The notes: generated by a model not told the origin, from the sequence alone. Positions 33,537 to 42,442 are shown, numbered from the stretch's first letter. The stretch: 64,000 bases of DNA from Halopiger goleimassiliensis (GCF_000455345.1 NZ_HG315690.1:2617360-2681359); one strand, 5' to 3'. Made by a program: numbers and translations.

Positions 33537-35504
33537 ATGATCGTCGGTTCGCTCCTCCAATCGCTGGTCGACGGGCTGACCGTCGGCGTCGTATACGTCC
33601 TGCTGGCCGCCGGACTCTCGGTCATCTTCGGGGTCATGAACGTGATCAACTTCGCCCACGGCGAACTGTTCGCGCTGGGGGCGTACTTCGCGCTGGCGCT
33701 CGTCGGTCCGCTCGGCGGCAACGGCTTCTTCGTCGCCTTGCTCGTCGCGCCGCTGGCTGTCGGCGTCGTCGGCGTCGCCATCGAGCGCTACACGGTGCAA
33801 CCGCTGTACGGACGGAATCCGCTCTATCACATCCTGCTGACGTTCGGACTGGTGCTGGTGATTAACGACCTCATCTACCTCCTCTGGGGACCGGGATACG
33901 TCAGCCTCGTCGTGCCGACCGTTCTGACCGGAACCGTCGACGCGTTCGGACTCAGTGCGAGCGTCTACAACGTGTTCATCGTCGTCTTCGGCGCTGCAAC
34001 GGCGCTCGCCGTCTGGGCGATGCTCGAATATACGAAGTACGGCCTGATCGTCCGCGCCGGCTCGCAGGATCGACAGATGGTCCGCACCCTCGGGATCGAC
34101 ATCGATCGGTACTACTCGCTGGTCTTCGGCGTCGGCGCGGCCCTGGCCGCGGTGGCGGGGATCATCCTCGGCGGCTACCAGACCGTCAGTCCGGAGATGG
34201 GGATGGGAGTCATCATCCCGGCGTTCGTCATCGTCGTGCTCGGCGGGCTCGGCAGCTTCAAGGGTGCCGTCGTCGGCGGGCTACTCGTCGGGATCATCCA
34301 GACGCTCGTGCGGACGTACGTCCCGTTCCTCGAGGGGTTGGTGATCGTCCTGTTGATGATCGCCGTGCTCCTGGTGCGACCCCACGGGCTGTTCGGGACC
34401 GAAGCACCGGAGAGCGAGGACGACGGCGACCTCCTCGCCGGCACCGAGGGCGGCATCCTCGATCCGACGACGCGAACGTACCTCGGGATCGGGATGGTCG
34501 GGCTGGCGGCGCTCGTGCCGCTCGGTGCCGGCACGCTGTACTCGACGTACGTCGTCACGCTCGTGATCGAGGTCCTCATCTGGGGGCTGTTCGCCCTCAG
34601 CCTGGATTTCGTCATGGGATACACCGGGCTGGTCTCGCTGGGTCACGCGCTGTTCTACGCGCTCGGTGCGTACGCCGTCGCGCTCGTGTTGTTACACGTG
34701 ACCCAGTCCGCGGTCGTCGCGATCGCCCTCGCGATCCTCGTCAGCGCGGCGATCGCGTGGGTCGTCGGCTACCTCTCGATCCGCGTCTCCGGCGTCTACT
34801 TCGCGATGATCACGCTCGCGTTCGCCGAGTTGTTCTACACCATGCTCCGCCGGCTCGAGATCACCGGCGGCTCCGAGGGGCTGTTCGGCCTCTCGACGTA
34901 CTACGGGATCGCCGGCCTGGGGATCTCCCTCGACGACGTCGCGATCTTCGTCGGTCCCGTCGAGCTCACCGGCCAGGCGCTGTTCTACTACGTCGCGCTC
35001 GCGGCGCTGGTCGCGGCGTTCCTGCTCACCCGGCGGATGCTCGAGTCGCCGTTCGGCGCGGTGCTGAAGTCGATCCGCGAGAACGAGCAGCGGGCCACGT
35101 TCATCGGCTACGAGACGACCCGCTACAAGCGACGGGCGTTCGTCGTCAGCGGCGCGCTGGCGGGCCTCGCCGGCGGCCTGTTCACGCTCAACGCCGGCTA
35201 CGCGACGCCGTCGTTCGGCTACTGGCTCCACTCCGGCGAGGTGATCGTCATGGTCATTCTCGGCGGCATGGGGACGCTGTACGGGCCGATCATCGGCTCG
35301 GGGGTGTTCTTCGGGCTCGAGGAGCTCCTCACCGGGTTCACCGAGCGCTGGCGGCTCGTCCTCGGGACGATCTTCGTCCTGTTCGTCATCTTCCTGCCGC
35401 GTGGCCTGGTCTCGCTGCCGGCCCAACTCGCACCGTACGTGGGCGGCTCCGGACCGGGTCCGGAGCCTGCGCCCGACGAATCGCACGTTCGAGGTGACGA
35501 TTGA
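33537..35504 (+). CDS. Fused LivH-LivM ABC permease
   Basis: This 655-residue membrane protein contains two complete permease domains in one chain. Residues about 1-285 match LivH (GLSVIFGVMNVINFAHGELF, RAGSQDRQMVRTLGIDIDRY). A polar acidic linker near 285-305 (EAPESEDDGDLLAG) follows. Residues about 310-640 match LivM (DFVMGYTGLVSLGHALFYAL, SIRENEQRATFIGYETTRYK). The same two proteins are separate genes in the operon at 24.1-26.2 kb. No frameshift is needed, so the fusion is real in this sequence. It follows the binding protein by 17 bases and overlaps livG by one base. Confidence 0.92.
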   Translation: MIVGSLLQSLVDGLTVGVVYVLLAAGLSVIFGVMNVINFAHGELFALGAYFALALVGPLGGNGFFVALLVAPLAVGVVGVAIERYTVQPLYGRNPLYHILLTFGLVLVINDLIYLLWGPGYVSLVVPTVLTGTVDAFGLSASVYNVFIVVFGAATALAVWAMLEYTKYGLIVRAGSQDRQMVRTLGIDIDRYYSLVFGVGAALAAVAGIILGGYQTVSPEMGMGVIIPAFVIVVLGGLGSFKGAVVGGLLVGIIQTLVRTYVPFLEGLVIVLLMIAVLLVRPHGLFGTEAPESEDDGDLLAGTEGGILDPTTRTYLGIGMVGLAALVPLGAGTLYSTYVVTLVIEVLIWGLFALSLDFVMGYTGLVSLGHALFYALGAYAVALVLLHVTQSAVVAIALAILVSAAIAWVVGYLSIRVSGVYFAMITLAFAELFYTMLRRLEITGGSEGLFGLSTYYGIAGLGISLDDVAIFVGPVELTGQALFYYVALAALVAAFLLTRRMLESPFGAVLKSIRENEQRATFIGYETTRYKRRAFVVSGALAGLAGGLFTLNAGYATPSFGYWLHSGEVIVMVILGGMGTLYGPIIGSGVFFGLEELLTGFTERWRLVLGTIFVLFVIFLPRGLVSLPAQLAPYVGGSGPGPEPAPDESHVRGDD

Positions 35505-36304
35505 TGGCTATGGAATCCCCAGCACGAGCACAGCAGGCGACCGGCGAAACGATCCTCCGAACCGAGGGGCTGGTCAAGAAGTTCGGCCAGTTCATCGCGA
35601 CGGACCACGTCGAGATCGCGGTCGACCGCGGCGAGTTCCGGAGCATCATCGGTCCGAACGGCGCGGGGAAGACTACGCTGTTCAACCTGATCACCGGTGC
35701 GTTACCGGTCACGGAAGGAGCGATCTACTTCGACGGCGAGGAGATCACCTCGCTGTCGCCCGCCGAACGGGTCCGTCGTGGGATCGGCCGTTCGTTCCAG
35801 ATCTCCAATATCTTCGGCGGACTCACCGTTCGCGAAAACGTCCGTCTGGCCGCGCAGTCGATGGATCGGGACCGGTACAGCTTCGCCGAGTCGTTGTTCA
35901 AGCCGACCGATCGATACGACCGGATGAACGAGCGGACCGACGACGTGCTCTCGCGGATCGGCCTCCGGGACGTCGCCGACGAACGGGCCGACGCGCTCGC
36001 GTACGGCGACAAGCGACGTCTCGAGATCGGCGTCGTACTGGCGACCGATCCCGACCTGGTGCTGTTCGACGAACCCACCGCCGGGATGAGTGCCGAGGAA
36101 ACGCACGCGACGATCGACCTGATCGAGGGGGTGCTCGTCGATCAGACGCTGTTGCTCATCGAACACGACATCGAACTCGTGATGGAACTCTCGGACCGTA
36201 TCACGGTGTTGAACCGCGGCGAGGTCCTCGCCGAGGGGACGCCCGAGGAGATCGCCGCGGACCAGGACGTCCAGGACGCCTACCTCGGGGGGATGACCGA
36301 ATGA
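35504..36304 (+). CDS. livG: ABC transporter ATP-binding protein, LivG-like (second system)
   Basis: This 266-residue ATPase has Walker A GPNGAGKTT, the LivG-specific GIGRSFQISNIFGGLTVREN, Walker B LVLFDEPTAGMS and LIEHDIELVMELSDRI. The signature region is ADALAYGDKRRLEIG, as usual in LivG. The ATG at 35504 overlaps the permease stop; an in-frame ATG at 35510 is an alternative. The stop overlaps livF in ATGA. Confidence 0.92.
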   Translation: MAMESPARAQQATGETILRTEGLVKKFGQFIATDHVEIAVDRGEFRSIIGPNGAGKTTLFNLITGALPVTEGAIYFDGEEITSLSPAERVRRGIGRSFQISNIFGGLTVRENVRLAAQSMDRDRYSFAESLFKPTDRYDRMNERTDDVLSRIGLRDVADERADALAYGDKRRLEIGVVLATDPDLVLFDEPTAGMSAEETHATIDLIEGVLVDQTLLLIEHDIELVMELSDRITVLNRGEVLAEGTPEEIAADQDVQDAYLGGMTE

Positions 36305-37023
36305 GCGCCGAACCGCTGCTGTCGGTCGAGTCGGTCGACGCCGGATACGGCGAGACGCAGGTGCTGCACGACCTCTCGCTGTCGGTCGGCGAGGGCGAAA
36401 TCGTCTCGCTCGTCGGGCGCAACGGGGCGGGGAAGACGACCACGTTGCGGACCATCATGGGCATCATCCAGCCCCGGAGCGGCCGCGTGACATACCGCGG
36501 CGAGGACGTCGGTGGGCTGGACGCGACGAAGACGGCCCAGCGCGGGATCGCGCTCGTTCCGGAAGAGCGGCGGATCTTCCCCGAACTCACGGTCACGGAG
36601 AACCTCGAGATCGCAGCGCACGGCGGCGCGCCGGAGGCCGACTCGCTGTCGGTCGGCGAGGCGCTGGCGATGTTCGAGAACCTGCAGGACCGCGCCGGAA
36701 ACGCCGGGTCGTCGCTGTCGGGGGGCGAACAGCAGATGCTCGCGATCGCCCGTGCGCTGGTCGGCGGGGCCGACCTCGTGCTCCTGGACGAACCGACCGA
36801 GGGGTTGGCACCCTATATCGTCCAGGACGTCATGGAGATCGTCGCGGAACTCAACGAGCAGGGAATCACCGTGTTGCTCGTCGAGCAGAACGTCCACGTC
36901 TGTCTGGAACTCGCCGACCGTAACTACGTCATCAACCAGGGAGAGATCGTCTACGAAGGGACGTCGGCGGAGCTGGAGGCCGACGAGGAGATCCTCGACG
37001 AGTACCTCGGCGTCACGGCCTGA
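36301..37023 (+). CDS. livF: ABC transporter ATP-binding protein, LivF-like (second system)
   Basis: This 240-residue ATPase has Walker A GRNGAGKTT, the LivF stretch ALVPEERRIFPELTVTENLE, signature LSGGEQQMLAIARALV, Walker B LVLLDEPTEGLAP and VEQNVHVCLELADR. It is the last gene of the second transporter operon. The ATGA overlap with livG makes translational coupling likely. It is convergent with the hotdog thioesterase. Confidence 0.92.
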   Translation: MSAEPLLSVESVDAGYGETQVLHDLSLSVGEGEIVSLVGRNGAGKTTTLRTIMGIIQPRSGRVTYRGEDVGGLDATKTAQRGIALVPEERRIFPELTVTENLEIAAHGGAPEADSLSVGEALAMFENLQDRAGNAGSSLSGGEQQMLAIARALVGGADLVLLDEPTEGLAPYIVQDVMEIVAELNEQGITVLLVEQNVHVCLELADRNYVINQGEIVYEGTSAELEADEEILDEYLGVTA

Positions 37024-37079
37024 GTCGGGCTGTATCGGTTCCAGCCGATCTGGGTATTCGACCGTTCGGCCGATCGAGA

Positions 37080-37472
37080 TCAGGGCTTGTAGACCCGCCC
37101 GCGAAAGGTCGCGACTCGCCGGTCCGTCTCGTCGGTGACCCGTACCTCGTACTCCGCGGTGCGGCCGGCGTCGTGGCTCTCCTCGGCCGTCGCGGTGAGG
37201 ACGGTCCCGACCTCGACGGCCTCCAGGTACGAGATGTTCGTCTCGAGCGCGACCGCCGTCTCCCCGCGGGAGTTCGACGCGGCGGCGAAGGCCGCGTCGG
37301 CCAGCGAGTAGATCGCGCCGCCGTGGGGCGTCCCGTGGAAGTTCGTCAACGCCTCGGTGATCTCGAGGCGGGTCGTCGCGGCTCCCGGATCGAGCGCGAC
37401 GAGTTCGATTCCGAGCGTCTCGCAGTAGGTGTCGCTCTCGATCCGTTCCCTGACGGCCCTCGTATCTGTCAT
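37080..37472 (-). CDS. paaI: PaaI-like hotdog thioesterase
   Basis: This 130-residue hotdog protein has the PaaI signature NFHGTPHGGAIYSLADAAFA and LETNISYLEAVEVG. PaaI hydrolyses stalled aryl-CoA intermediates of phenylacetate catabolism to rescue CoA. Its placement beside paaA and the regulator supports that role. The start ATG 37472 gives MTDTRAVRERIESDTYCETL, normal for the family. Confidence 0.85.
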   Translation of the reverse strand: MTDTRAVRERIESDTYCETLGIELVALDPGAATTRLEITEALTNFHGTPHGGAIYSLADAAFAAASNSRGETAVALETNISYLEAVEVGTVLTATAEESHDAGRTAEYEVRVTDETDRRVATFRGRVYKP

Positions 37473-37524
37473 GTGCTAGCTCACCGATAGCGGGCGTAAA
37501 GTATCTAGCGGAACCGGAACCCGC

Positions 37525-38163
37525 TTAGCCGAAGATCTGCTGAAACAGCGCGTGTTCGCCCCGGCGCAGGCGCTCGAGGAACGCGGACTTGCTGATGTCG
37601 AGTTCGGCGGCCACCTCGTCGGTCGACACCGCGCGTGGAATCTCGAAGTAGCCCATCTCGAGGGCCGTCCGGAGACACTCCTCCTGGGCGGGCGTCAGGT
37701 CCCACCGCTGACTCGGCACCTCCTGGGCCTCCGACTGGAGGGGATAGATCCGCTCGAGTTGGACGCCGACGGTGTCGCCGGCGGCTTCCATGACCCCCTT
37801 GAGGACGTCACGACCGACGACGGCCCCGAAAATTTTCGCGACGCCGTCCCGATAGCGGAGCGTCTCGATGATGAGTCCGTCGTCGATCAGTCGGTGGACG
37901 ACGCAGGGGTGTTTCGAGAGACAGCGGTACCGGTAGCGCCCGTCACTCTTCGAGACGTGCAGGTACGAGATGCGATCGTCCTCGTCGAGGACCGTCGTGA
38001 GCCGCTCACTCCGGGCCGAACTGAACTGTAGGAGGTCGTACCCGTCGCTACGTCGCTGGGGCGGCTGGGCGTCGACCTCTACGTCGACCGCGCCGGTGGC
38101 CTCCGCGAGCGGGCAATCGTCGTTCTGCACGCGAAATTCCACCGCGAGACACTCCTCGATCAT
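37525..38163 (-). CDS. Bacterio-opsin-activator-type (HTH-10) transcriptional regulator
   Basis: This 212-residue protein has a sensor-like N-terminal domain (about 1-150, with several Cys and His) and a C-terminal HTH-10/Bat domain: DLTPAQEECLRTALEMGYFE, then VSTDEVAAELDISKSAFLER. Such regulators control neighbouring catabolic genes in haloarchaea. It diverges from paaA across 90 bases, so it is the prime candidate regulator of the paa operon. Confidence 0.85.
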   Translation of the reverse strand: MIEECLAVEFRVQNDDCPLAEATGAVDVEVDAQPPQRRSDGYDLLQFSSARSERLTTVLDEDDRISYLHVSKSDGRYRYRCLSKHPCVVHRLIDDGLIIETLRYRDGVAKIFGAVVGRDVLKGVMEAAGDTVGVQLERIYPLQSEAQEVPSQRWDLTPAQEECLRTALEMGYFEIPRAVSTDEVAAELDISKSAFLERLRRGEHALFQQIFG

Positions 38164-38184
38164 ACGAGGGCGGTACGTCGGTCA

Positions 38185-38196
38185 CGTATAAAAAAC
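38185..38196 (-). promoter_or_regulatory. TATA-like box in the regulator-paaA divergent region
   Basis: Reverse strand GTTTTTTATACG lies 22-33 bases before the regulator ATG at 38163. On the forward strand GTTATATGG (38200-38208) could serve paaA with a leader of about 25 bases. The regulator and paaA promoters overlap closely, so cross-control is likely. Confidence 0.5.
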
Positions 38197-38253
38197 CGCG
38201 TTATATGGCGGTGAACTGCTAAGGCCGTTACCACCGATTATTCATGTGAAACC

Positions 38254-39195
38254 ATGGATCTGGAGACCGTCGAAGAACGGGCGGGGCCGCGGGAGTTCAG
38301 TCCCGCCGACGACCTTCCCGAGGAGTATCGGAAGGCGGCGACGCGAATGATCGAGTTCCACGCCAACAGCGAGATCATGGGCGCGTACCTGGAGCGCCCG
38401 TTCATCCGCCAGGCACCGAGCATCGATCGGAAGCTGGCCTTCTCCGCGAAGGTGCAGGACGAGATCGGTCACGGACAGTTGCTGTATCGGGCCGCGGAGT
38501 CGCTGGGGATCAAGACCCGCGAGGAGATGCTCGACGACCTCGCGAACGGCGACGGGAAGTTCCTCAACTGCTTCCACTACCCGATGGAGAGCTGGGTCGA
38601 GACGCCGATGATCGCGTTCTTCGTCGACGGCGCAGCGATGCGCCGCCAGGCGACGCTCCGCCGAACGAGCTGGGAACCGTACGCCCACGCGATGGACAAG
38701 GTGTGCTTCGAGGAGGGATTCCACGTCAAACACGGCGAGGACATCCTCCGCGAGCTGATGACCGGCTCCCGGAAGGAACAGCGGCTGACCCAGGAAGCCT
38801 TCGAGACGTGGTGGCCCCGCATCATCCAGTTCTTCGGGCCGACCGACGACCAGAGCACGCACCACGACTTCGCGGCCTCGGTCGGGCTGAAACAGAAGTC
38901 CAACGACGAGCTTCGGAACGCCTTCCTCGATCAGTACATCCCGAAAGCGCGGAAGTACGGCCTCGAGATTCCTGACGAGCCCCGCATTCGGGAACGGGAC
39001 GACGGCACCTACGAGGTCGAAGAGGACGATCTGGACTGGGACGAGTTCTTCGCCATCGCGAAGAACGACTACGAGCCGGGCGTCGGGCAGATCGAGGGCC
39101 GGAAGGCCGCACAGGAGGCAGTCGAATGGGTCCGCGAGACGATCGAGAGCGATTCGCCAACCGCCGGCGGCCACGCGCCGACGGCGGCCGACTGA
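38254..39195 (+). CDS. paaA: 1,2-phenylacetyl-CoA epoxidase catalytic subunit PaaA
   Basis: This 313-residue diiron monooxygenase subunit epoxidizes phenylacetyl-CoA. It has the four-helix-bundle iron ligand patterns: KVQDEIGHGQLLYRAAE (ExxH) and VCFEEGFHVKHGED (ExxxxH region), with a further acidic helix around EIMGAYLERP. Length and layout match bacterial PaaA. It heads paaABCD plus a zinc ribbon gene, with 2-base gaps or overlaps throughout. Confidence 0.95.
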   Translation: MDLETVEERAGPREFSPADDLPEEYRKAATRMIEFHANSEIMGAYLERPFIRQAPSIDRKLAFSAKVQDEIGHGQLLYRAAESLGIKTREEMLDDLANGDGKFLNCFHYPMESWVETPMIAFFVDGAAMRRQATLRRTSWEPYAHAMDKVCFEEGFHVKHGEDILRELMTGSRKEQRLTQEAFETWWPRIIQFFGPTDDQSTHHDFAASVGLKQKSNDELRNAFLDQYIPKARKYGLEIPDEPRIRERDDGTYEVEEDDLDWDEFFAIAKNDYEPGVGQIEGRKAAQEAVEWVRETIESDSPTAGGHAPTAAD

Positions 39196-39197
39196 CC

Positions 39198-39515
39198 ATG
39201 ATCTGGGAAGTGTTCCGACAGGCGGAATCGGGCGAGTATCACACCCACTGCGGCAACGTCCACGCGCCGGACCGCGAGATGGCGAAACAGTTCGCGGCGA
39301 TCCAGCACGGCCGGCGCAAGCCGACGAACAGCCTCTGGGTCGTCCCCAAGGAAGAGATCGGCGAGATCGACGCCGAGGACGTCACGTTCGGCGGGACGAC
39401 CGACAAGAGCTACCGCTGGGCGACGACCTACCGGACGACCGGCCAGGACGCCCGCGAGGTCGTCGAGTCCGAGGACGAACAGGCGACCGCCGAGAAACAG
39501 CGGGGTGATGCCTGA
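39198..39515 (+). CDS. paaB: 1,2-phenylacetyl-CoA epoxidase subunit PaaB
   Basis: This 105-residue subunit bridges PaaAC dimers. It starts MIWEVFRQAESGEYHTHCGN and contains RRKPTNSLWVVPKEEI and the C-terminal SYRWATTYRTTGQ region. The start is two bases after the paaA stop, and its stop overlaps paaC in TGATG. It is slightly longer than bacterial PaaB because of an acidic tail. Confidence 0.92.
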   Translation: MIWEVFRQAESGEYHTHCGNVHAPDREMAKQFAAIQHGRRKPTNSLWVVPKEEIGEIDAEDVTFGGTTDKSYRWATTYRTTGQDAREVVESEDEQATAEKQRGDA

Positions 39516-40414
39516 TGACGGCAAGCTTCGACGACCCCGAGAATCTGGGCGAGCGCGAGCGGATCGCCCTCGAGACGCTGTGCAAGCGACTCGGTGACGA
39601 CGAGTTCGTCCTGGCCGAGCGCTACACGGAGTGGCAGGTCCGCGCGCCGACGCTCGAGTCCGACCTGGCGCTGGCCAACAACGCCCAGGACGAACTCGGT
39701 CACGCGCGGCTGTGGTACGACGTGCTCGCGGACGTCGGACTCGACGAGCGGGACCTCGTCTACGAGCGCGACCCGGCCGACTTCCGCCACAGCACGCTCG
39801 TCGAACGCCCCTTCGACGAGGGCGCGTGGGACGACGCCGTCCTCCGGTCGTACCTGTACGACGTCGCCGAGGACGTCCGTCTCGAGGCGCTGGAGGACTC
39901 GGCACACCCGAAGATCGTCGACCGCGTCGGCAAGATCCGCAGCGAAGAGGAGTACCACCTCGAGCACGCCCAGAACTGGCTGGAGCGGCTCGCCGACGAC
40001 GAGGAGGGCCGCGATCGCCTCCAGGAGACGCTCGACGAGCTGTTCCCGCACGCGTTGACGCTGTTCGAGCCGTGCGCGCCGCCTGGCGGCGCGAACGCGA
40101 GCGGCGACGAGCCGCGAGCGGCCGACGTCGAGGACGACATCGTCGAGTTCGGCCTGCGTCACGCGACCCTCGAGGAGCTGGGCGAGGAGTGGCTGTCGAT
40201 CGTCGTCCCGTTCCTCGAGTCGCTGGACCTGGTCGTTCCCGTCGACGCGGACGACGACCTCGAGGTCGCGGTCACCGAGGACCTGCTCCCCGACGAGCGG
40301 GGCCGCGACGGGACCCACACCGACGCGTGGGCCGACCTCTACGACGAGTTCACGCACACGTACCGCGAACTCGAGCGGAGCGAACCGACCACGATCATGG
40401 ACAAACCCCAATGA
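39515..40414 (+). CDS. paaC: 1,2-phenylacetyl-CoA epoxidase structural subunit PaaC
   Basis: This 299-residue ferritin-like subunit is paralogous to PaaA but structural in function. It carries ALANNAQDELGHARLWYDVL, VERPFDEGAWDDAVLRSYLY and EEEYHLEHAQNWLERL. The acidic C-terminal part is haloarchaeal. It overlaps paaB by one base and paaD by four. Confidence 0.93.
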   Translation: MTASFDDPENLGERERIALETLCKRLGDDEFVLAERYTEWQVRAPTLESDLALANNAQDELGHARLWYDVLADVGLDERDLVYERDPADFRHSTLVERPFDEGAWDDAVLRSYLYDVAEDVRLEALEDSAHPKIVDRVGKIRSEEEYHLEHAQNWLERLADDEEGRDRLQETLDELFPHALTLFEPCAPPGGANASGDEPRAADVEDDIVEFGLRHATLEELGEEWLSIVVPFLESLDLVVPVDADDDLEVAVTEDLLPDERGRDGTHTDAWADLYDEFTHTYRELERSEPTTIMDKPQ

Positions 40415-40824
40415 GCAGTAACGTCCCGGACCGCGACGCGACGCCCTGTGCGTACACCGACTACAGCGAGGGCGACGCCGTCGACGACCTCCCGGCGACC
40501 GGCGAGGACGCCAGCGGCGTCGAAGCCGACGTATGGGACGTCCTCTACGAGATCGAAGACCCCGAGATGCCGATCAGCATCGTCGACCTCGGGCTGATCT
40601 ACGGGGTCGCCGTCGCGGACGGCGTCGCGACCGTCGACATGACCCTGACCTACTCGGGCTGTCCCGCCAGGGACATGCTCACCGACGAGGTCCGGGAGCG
40701 GGTCGCCGCCGTCGATGGCGTCGAGGAGGTCGACCTGCGCCTGGTCTGGAGTCCGGAGTGGACCGTCGAGCTGGTGACCGAACGAGGCAAGGAAGACCTG
40801 CGGGAGTTCGGGCTGAGCATATGA
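40411..40824 (+). CDS. paaD: 1,2-phenylacetyl-CoA epoxidase subunit PaaD, MIP18 (DUF59) part
   Basis: This 137-residue protein contains only the MIP18-family Fe-S maturation domain: VLYEIEDPEMPISIVDLGLI then YGVAVADG, with the conserved Cys in YSGCPARDMLTDEVRERV. Bacterial PaaD continues into a C-terminal zinc ribbon; here that part is the next ORF. PaaD likely matures or inserts a metal cluster needed by the epoxidase. Overlaps at both ends are of the ATGA type. Confidence 0.9.
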   Translation: MSSNVPDRDATPCAYTDYSEGDAVDDLPATGEDASGVEADVWDVLYEIEDPEMPISIVDLGLIYGVAVADGVATVDMTLTYSGCPARDMLTDEVRERVAAVDGVEEVDLRLVWSPEWTVELVTERGKEDLREFGLSI

Positions 40825-40991
40825 GACGGAGTCGCGATCCGAGCGTGACGACCGGCGGGGAAGACGTCGGCGCAGAGTGCCCGTACTGCGAGTCGACGAA
40901 CACCGTCCGCGAACACCCGAAGGGACCGTCGCTCTGTCGGTCGATACACTACTGCAACGACTGCGAGCAACCCTTCGAGCGCTTCGAGTGA
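40821..40991 (+). CDS. PaaD C-terminal zinc ribbon as a separate small protein
   Basis: This 56-residue protein has ECPYCESTNTVREHPKGPSL then CRSIHYCNDCEQPFERFE. It is a four-Cys zinc ribbon (plus one Cys) with the EPFE-like ending found at the C-terminus of bacterial PaaD. It overlaps paaD by four bases. The split means that the two halves are made as two coupled chains. It probably binds the PaaD MIP18 domain or the epoxidase. Confidence 0.85.
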   Translation: MRRSRDPSVTTGGEDVGAECPYCESTNTVREHPKGPSLCRSIHYCNDCEQPFERFE

Positions 40992-41059
40992 ACGCGGGGA
41001 TAGCCGACGGCTGCACCGCGGACGAAGAGTTTTGGTGCATGCTATCATTGCACAGGAAT

Positions 41060-42343
41060 ATGGCAGCGTCCATCCAGCGGACCGCACGCGAGGAGCTGCG
41101 AGCACTCCAATCGGAGCGACTTCGGGAGACGGTCCGGCACGCCTACGAGAACGTCCCGTTCTACCGGGAGCGGCTCGAGGAGGCCGGCATCGGCCCCGAC
41201 GACGTCGACGGGATCGACGATATTCAGAACCTGCCGTTTACGACCAAGGAGGATTTCCGCGACGAGTATCCCGACGGCCTCTTCGCCGTCGACGACGACG
41301 AACTTCTCCGGATTCACGCCTCCTCGGGGACGACGGGGAAGCCCAAGATCGTCGCCTACACCGAGAGCGATCTCGAGCTGTGGGACGAGGTGATGGCCAG
41401 GTCGCTGGCGGCGGCGGGCATCGAGCCGGGCGAGACGTTCCAGAACGCTTACGGCTACGGCCTGTTCACGGGCGGGCTCGGGTTCCACGGCGGCGCGGAG
41501 GAACGCGGCCTCACCGTCGTCCCCACGGGCAGCGGTAACACCCAGCGGCAGGTCGAACTGGCGCGGGACCTCGAGAGCGACGCCATCGGCTGTACGCCCT
41601 CCTACGCGCTGTACTTCGCCGAGACCGCCGCGGGGATGGGCGTCGATCCCCGCGAGCTACCGCTCTCGACGGTGCTGTACGGCGCGGAACCGTGCACCGA
41701 GCCGATGCGCGAGGAGATCGAAAACCGTCTCGGGGCGACCGGCATCGAGAACTACGGCCTCTCGGAGCTGATCGGGCCGGGCGTCGCCGTCGAGTGTCAC
41801 GAGGCCCAGGACGGGATGCACGTCTGGGAGGATCACTTCTATCCGGAGGTAGTCGATCCCCGGACCGGCGAACCCCTCCCCGAGGGCGAGGAGGGCGAAC
41901 TCGTCCTGACGTCGCTGTCGAAGGAGGCCCTGCCCGTGTTGCGGTACCGGACCGGCGACCTCACGACGCTCACCGCCGAGAAGTGCGACTGCGGCCGCAC
42001 GATGGTCCGCATGGACAGCGTTACGGGCCGCGCGGACGACCTGCTCATCGTCCGTGGGGTCAACCTCTATCCCAGCCAGATCGAGGACGTCGTCCTCGAG
42101 TTCGACGAGATCGCCCCGCACTACCGGATCGACCTCTACCGCGAGAACGCCCTCGACCGCATGGAACTCACCGTCGAACTCGTCGAGGGGTTCGACGGCG
42201 ATCGCGAGGCGCTCCGTGAGGCGATCGGGGAGCGGTTGCACAACGCGCTGTCGTTCACGCCGGACGAACTCGAGTTGGTCGAACACGGGGCGATCGAGCG
42301 CACGGAGGTGGGGAAAGTCAAGCGCGTCTACGATCACCGGTGA
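41060..42343 (+). CDS. paaK: Phenylacetate-CoA ligase (second copy, paa operon)
   Basis: This 427-residue AMP-forming ligase has LPFTTKEDFRDEYPDGLFAV, the P-loop RIHASSGTTGKPKIVAYTES, NYGLSELIGPGVAVECHEA, LRYRTGDLTTL and RGVNLYPSQIEDVVLEF. It activates phenylacetate for the epoxidase encoded just upstream. A box-like GAGTTTTGG (41028-41036) lies 24-32 bases before the ATG 41060, so it may also have its own leaderless promoter. It has a close paralogue at 29367-30653. Confidence 0.94.
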   Translation: MAASIQRTAREELRALQSERLRETVRHAYENVPFYRERLEEAGIGPDDVDGIDDIQNLPFTTKEDFRDEYPDGLFAVDDDELLRIHASSGTTGKPKIVAYTESDLELWDEVMARSLAAAGIEPGETFQNAYGYGLFTGGLGFHGGAEERGLTVVPTGSGNTQRQVELARDLESDAIGCTPSYALYFAETAAGMGVDPRELPLSTVLYGAEPCTEPMREEIENRLGATGIENYGLSELIGPGVAVECHEAQDGMHVWEDHFYPEVVDPRTGEPLPEGEEGELVLTSLSKEALPVLRYRTGDLTTLTAEKCDCGRTMVRMDSVTGRADDLLIVRGVNLYPSQIEDVVLEFDEIAPHYRIDLYRENALDRMELTVELVEGFDGDREALREAIGERLHNALSFTPDELELVEHGAIERTEVGKVKRVYDHR

Positions 42344-42432
42344 GGTCGAGCCGCGAACCGATTGCGGGGAACGGGGCCGGAATCACATCGATACCCGGGA
42401 GCCGCGACGTGACGATCGTTCGGTCTCAGTGG

Positions 42433-42442
42433 TACTTTTATT
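42433..42442 (+). promoter_or_regulatory. TATA-like box for thioesterase
   Basis: TACTTTTATT lies 27-36 bases before the ATG at 42469. Confidence 0.45.

Noticed and set aside
33537-35504. Possibility that the LivHM fusion is caused by a sequencing error
   Set aside because: One continuous frame with an acidic linker and no frame change is present; no base needs to be added or removed.
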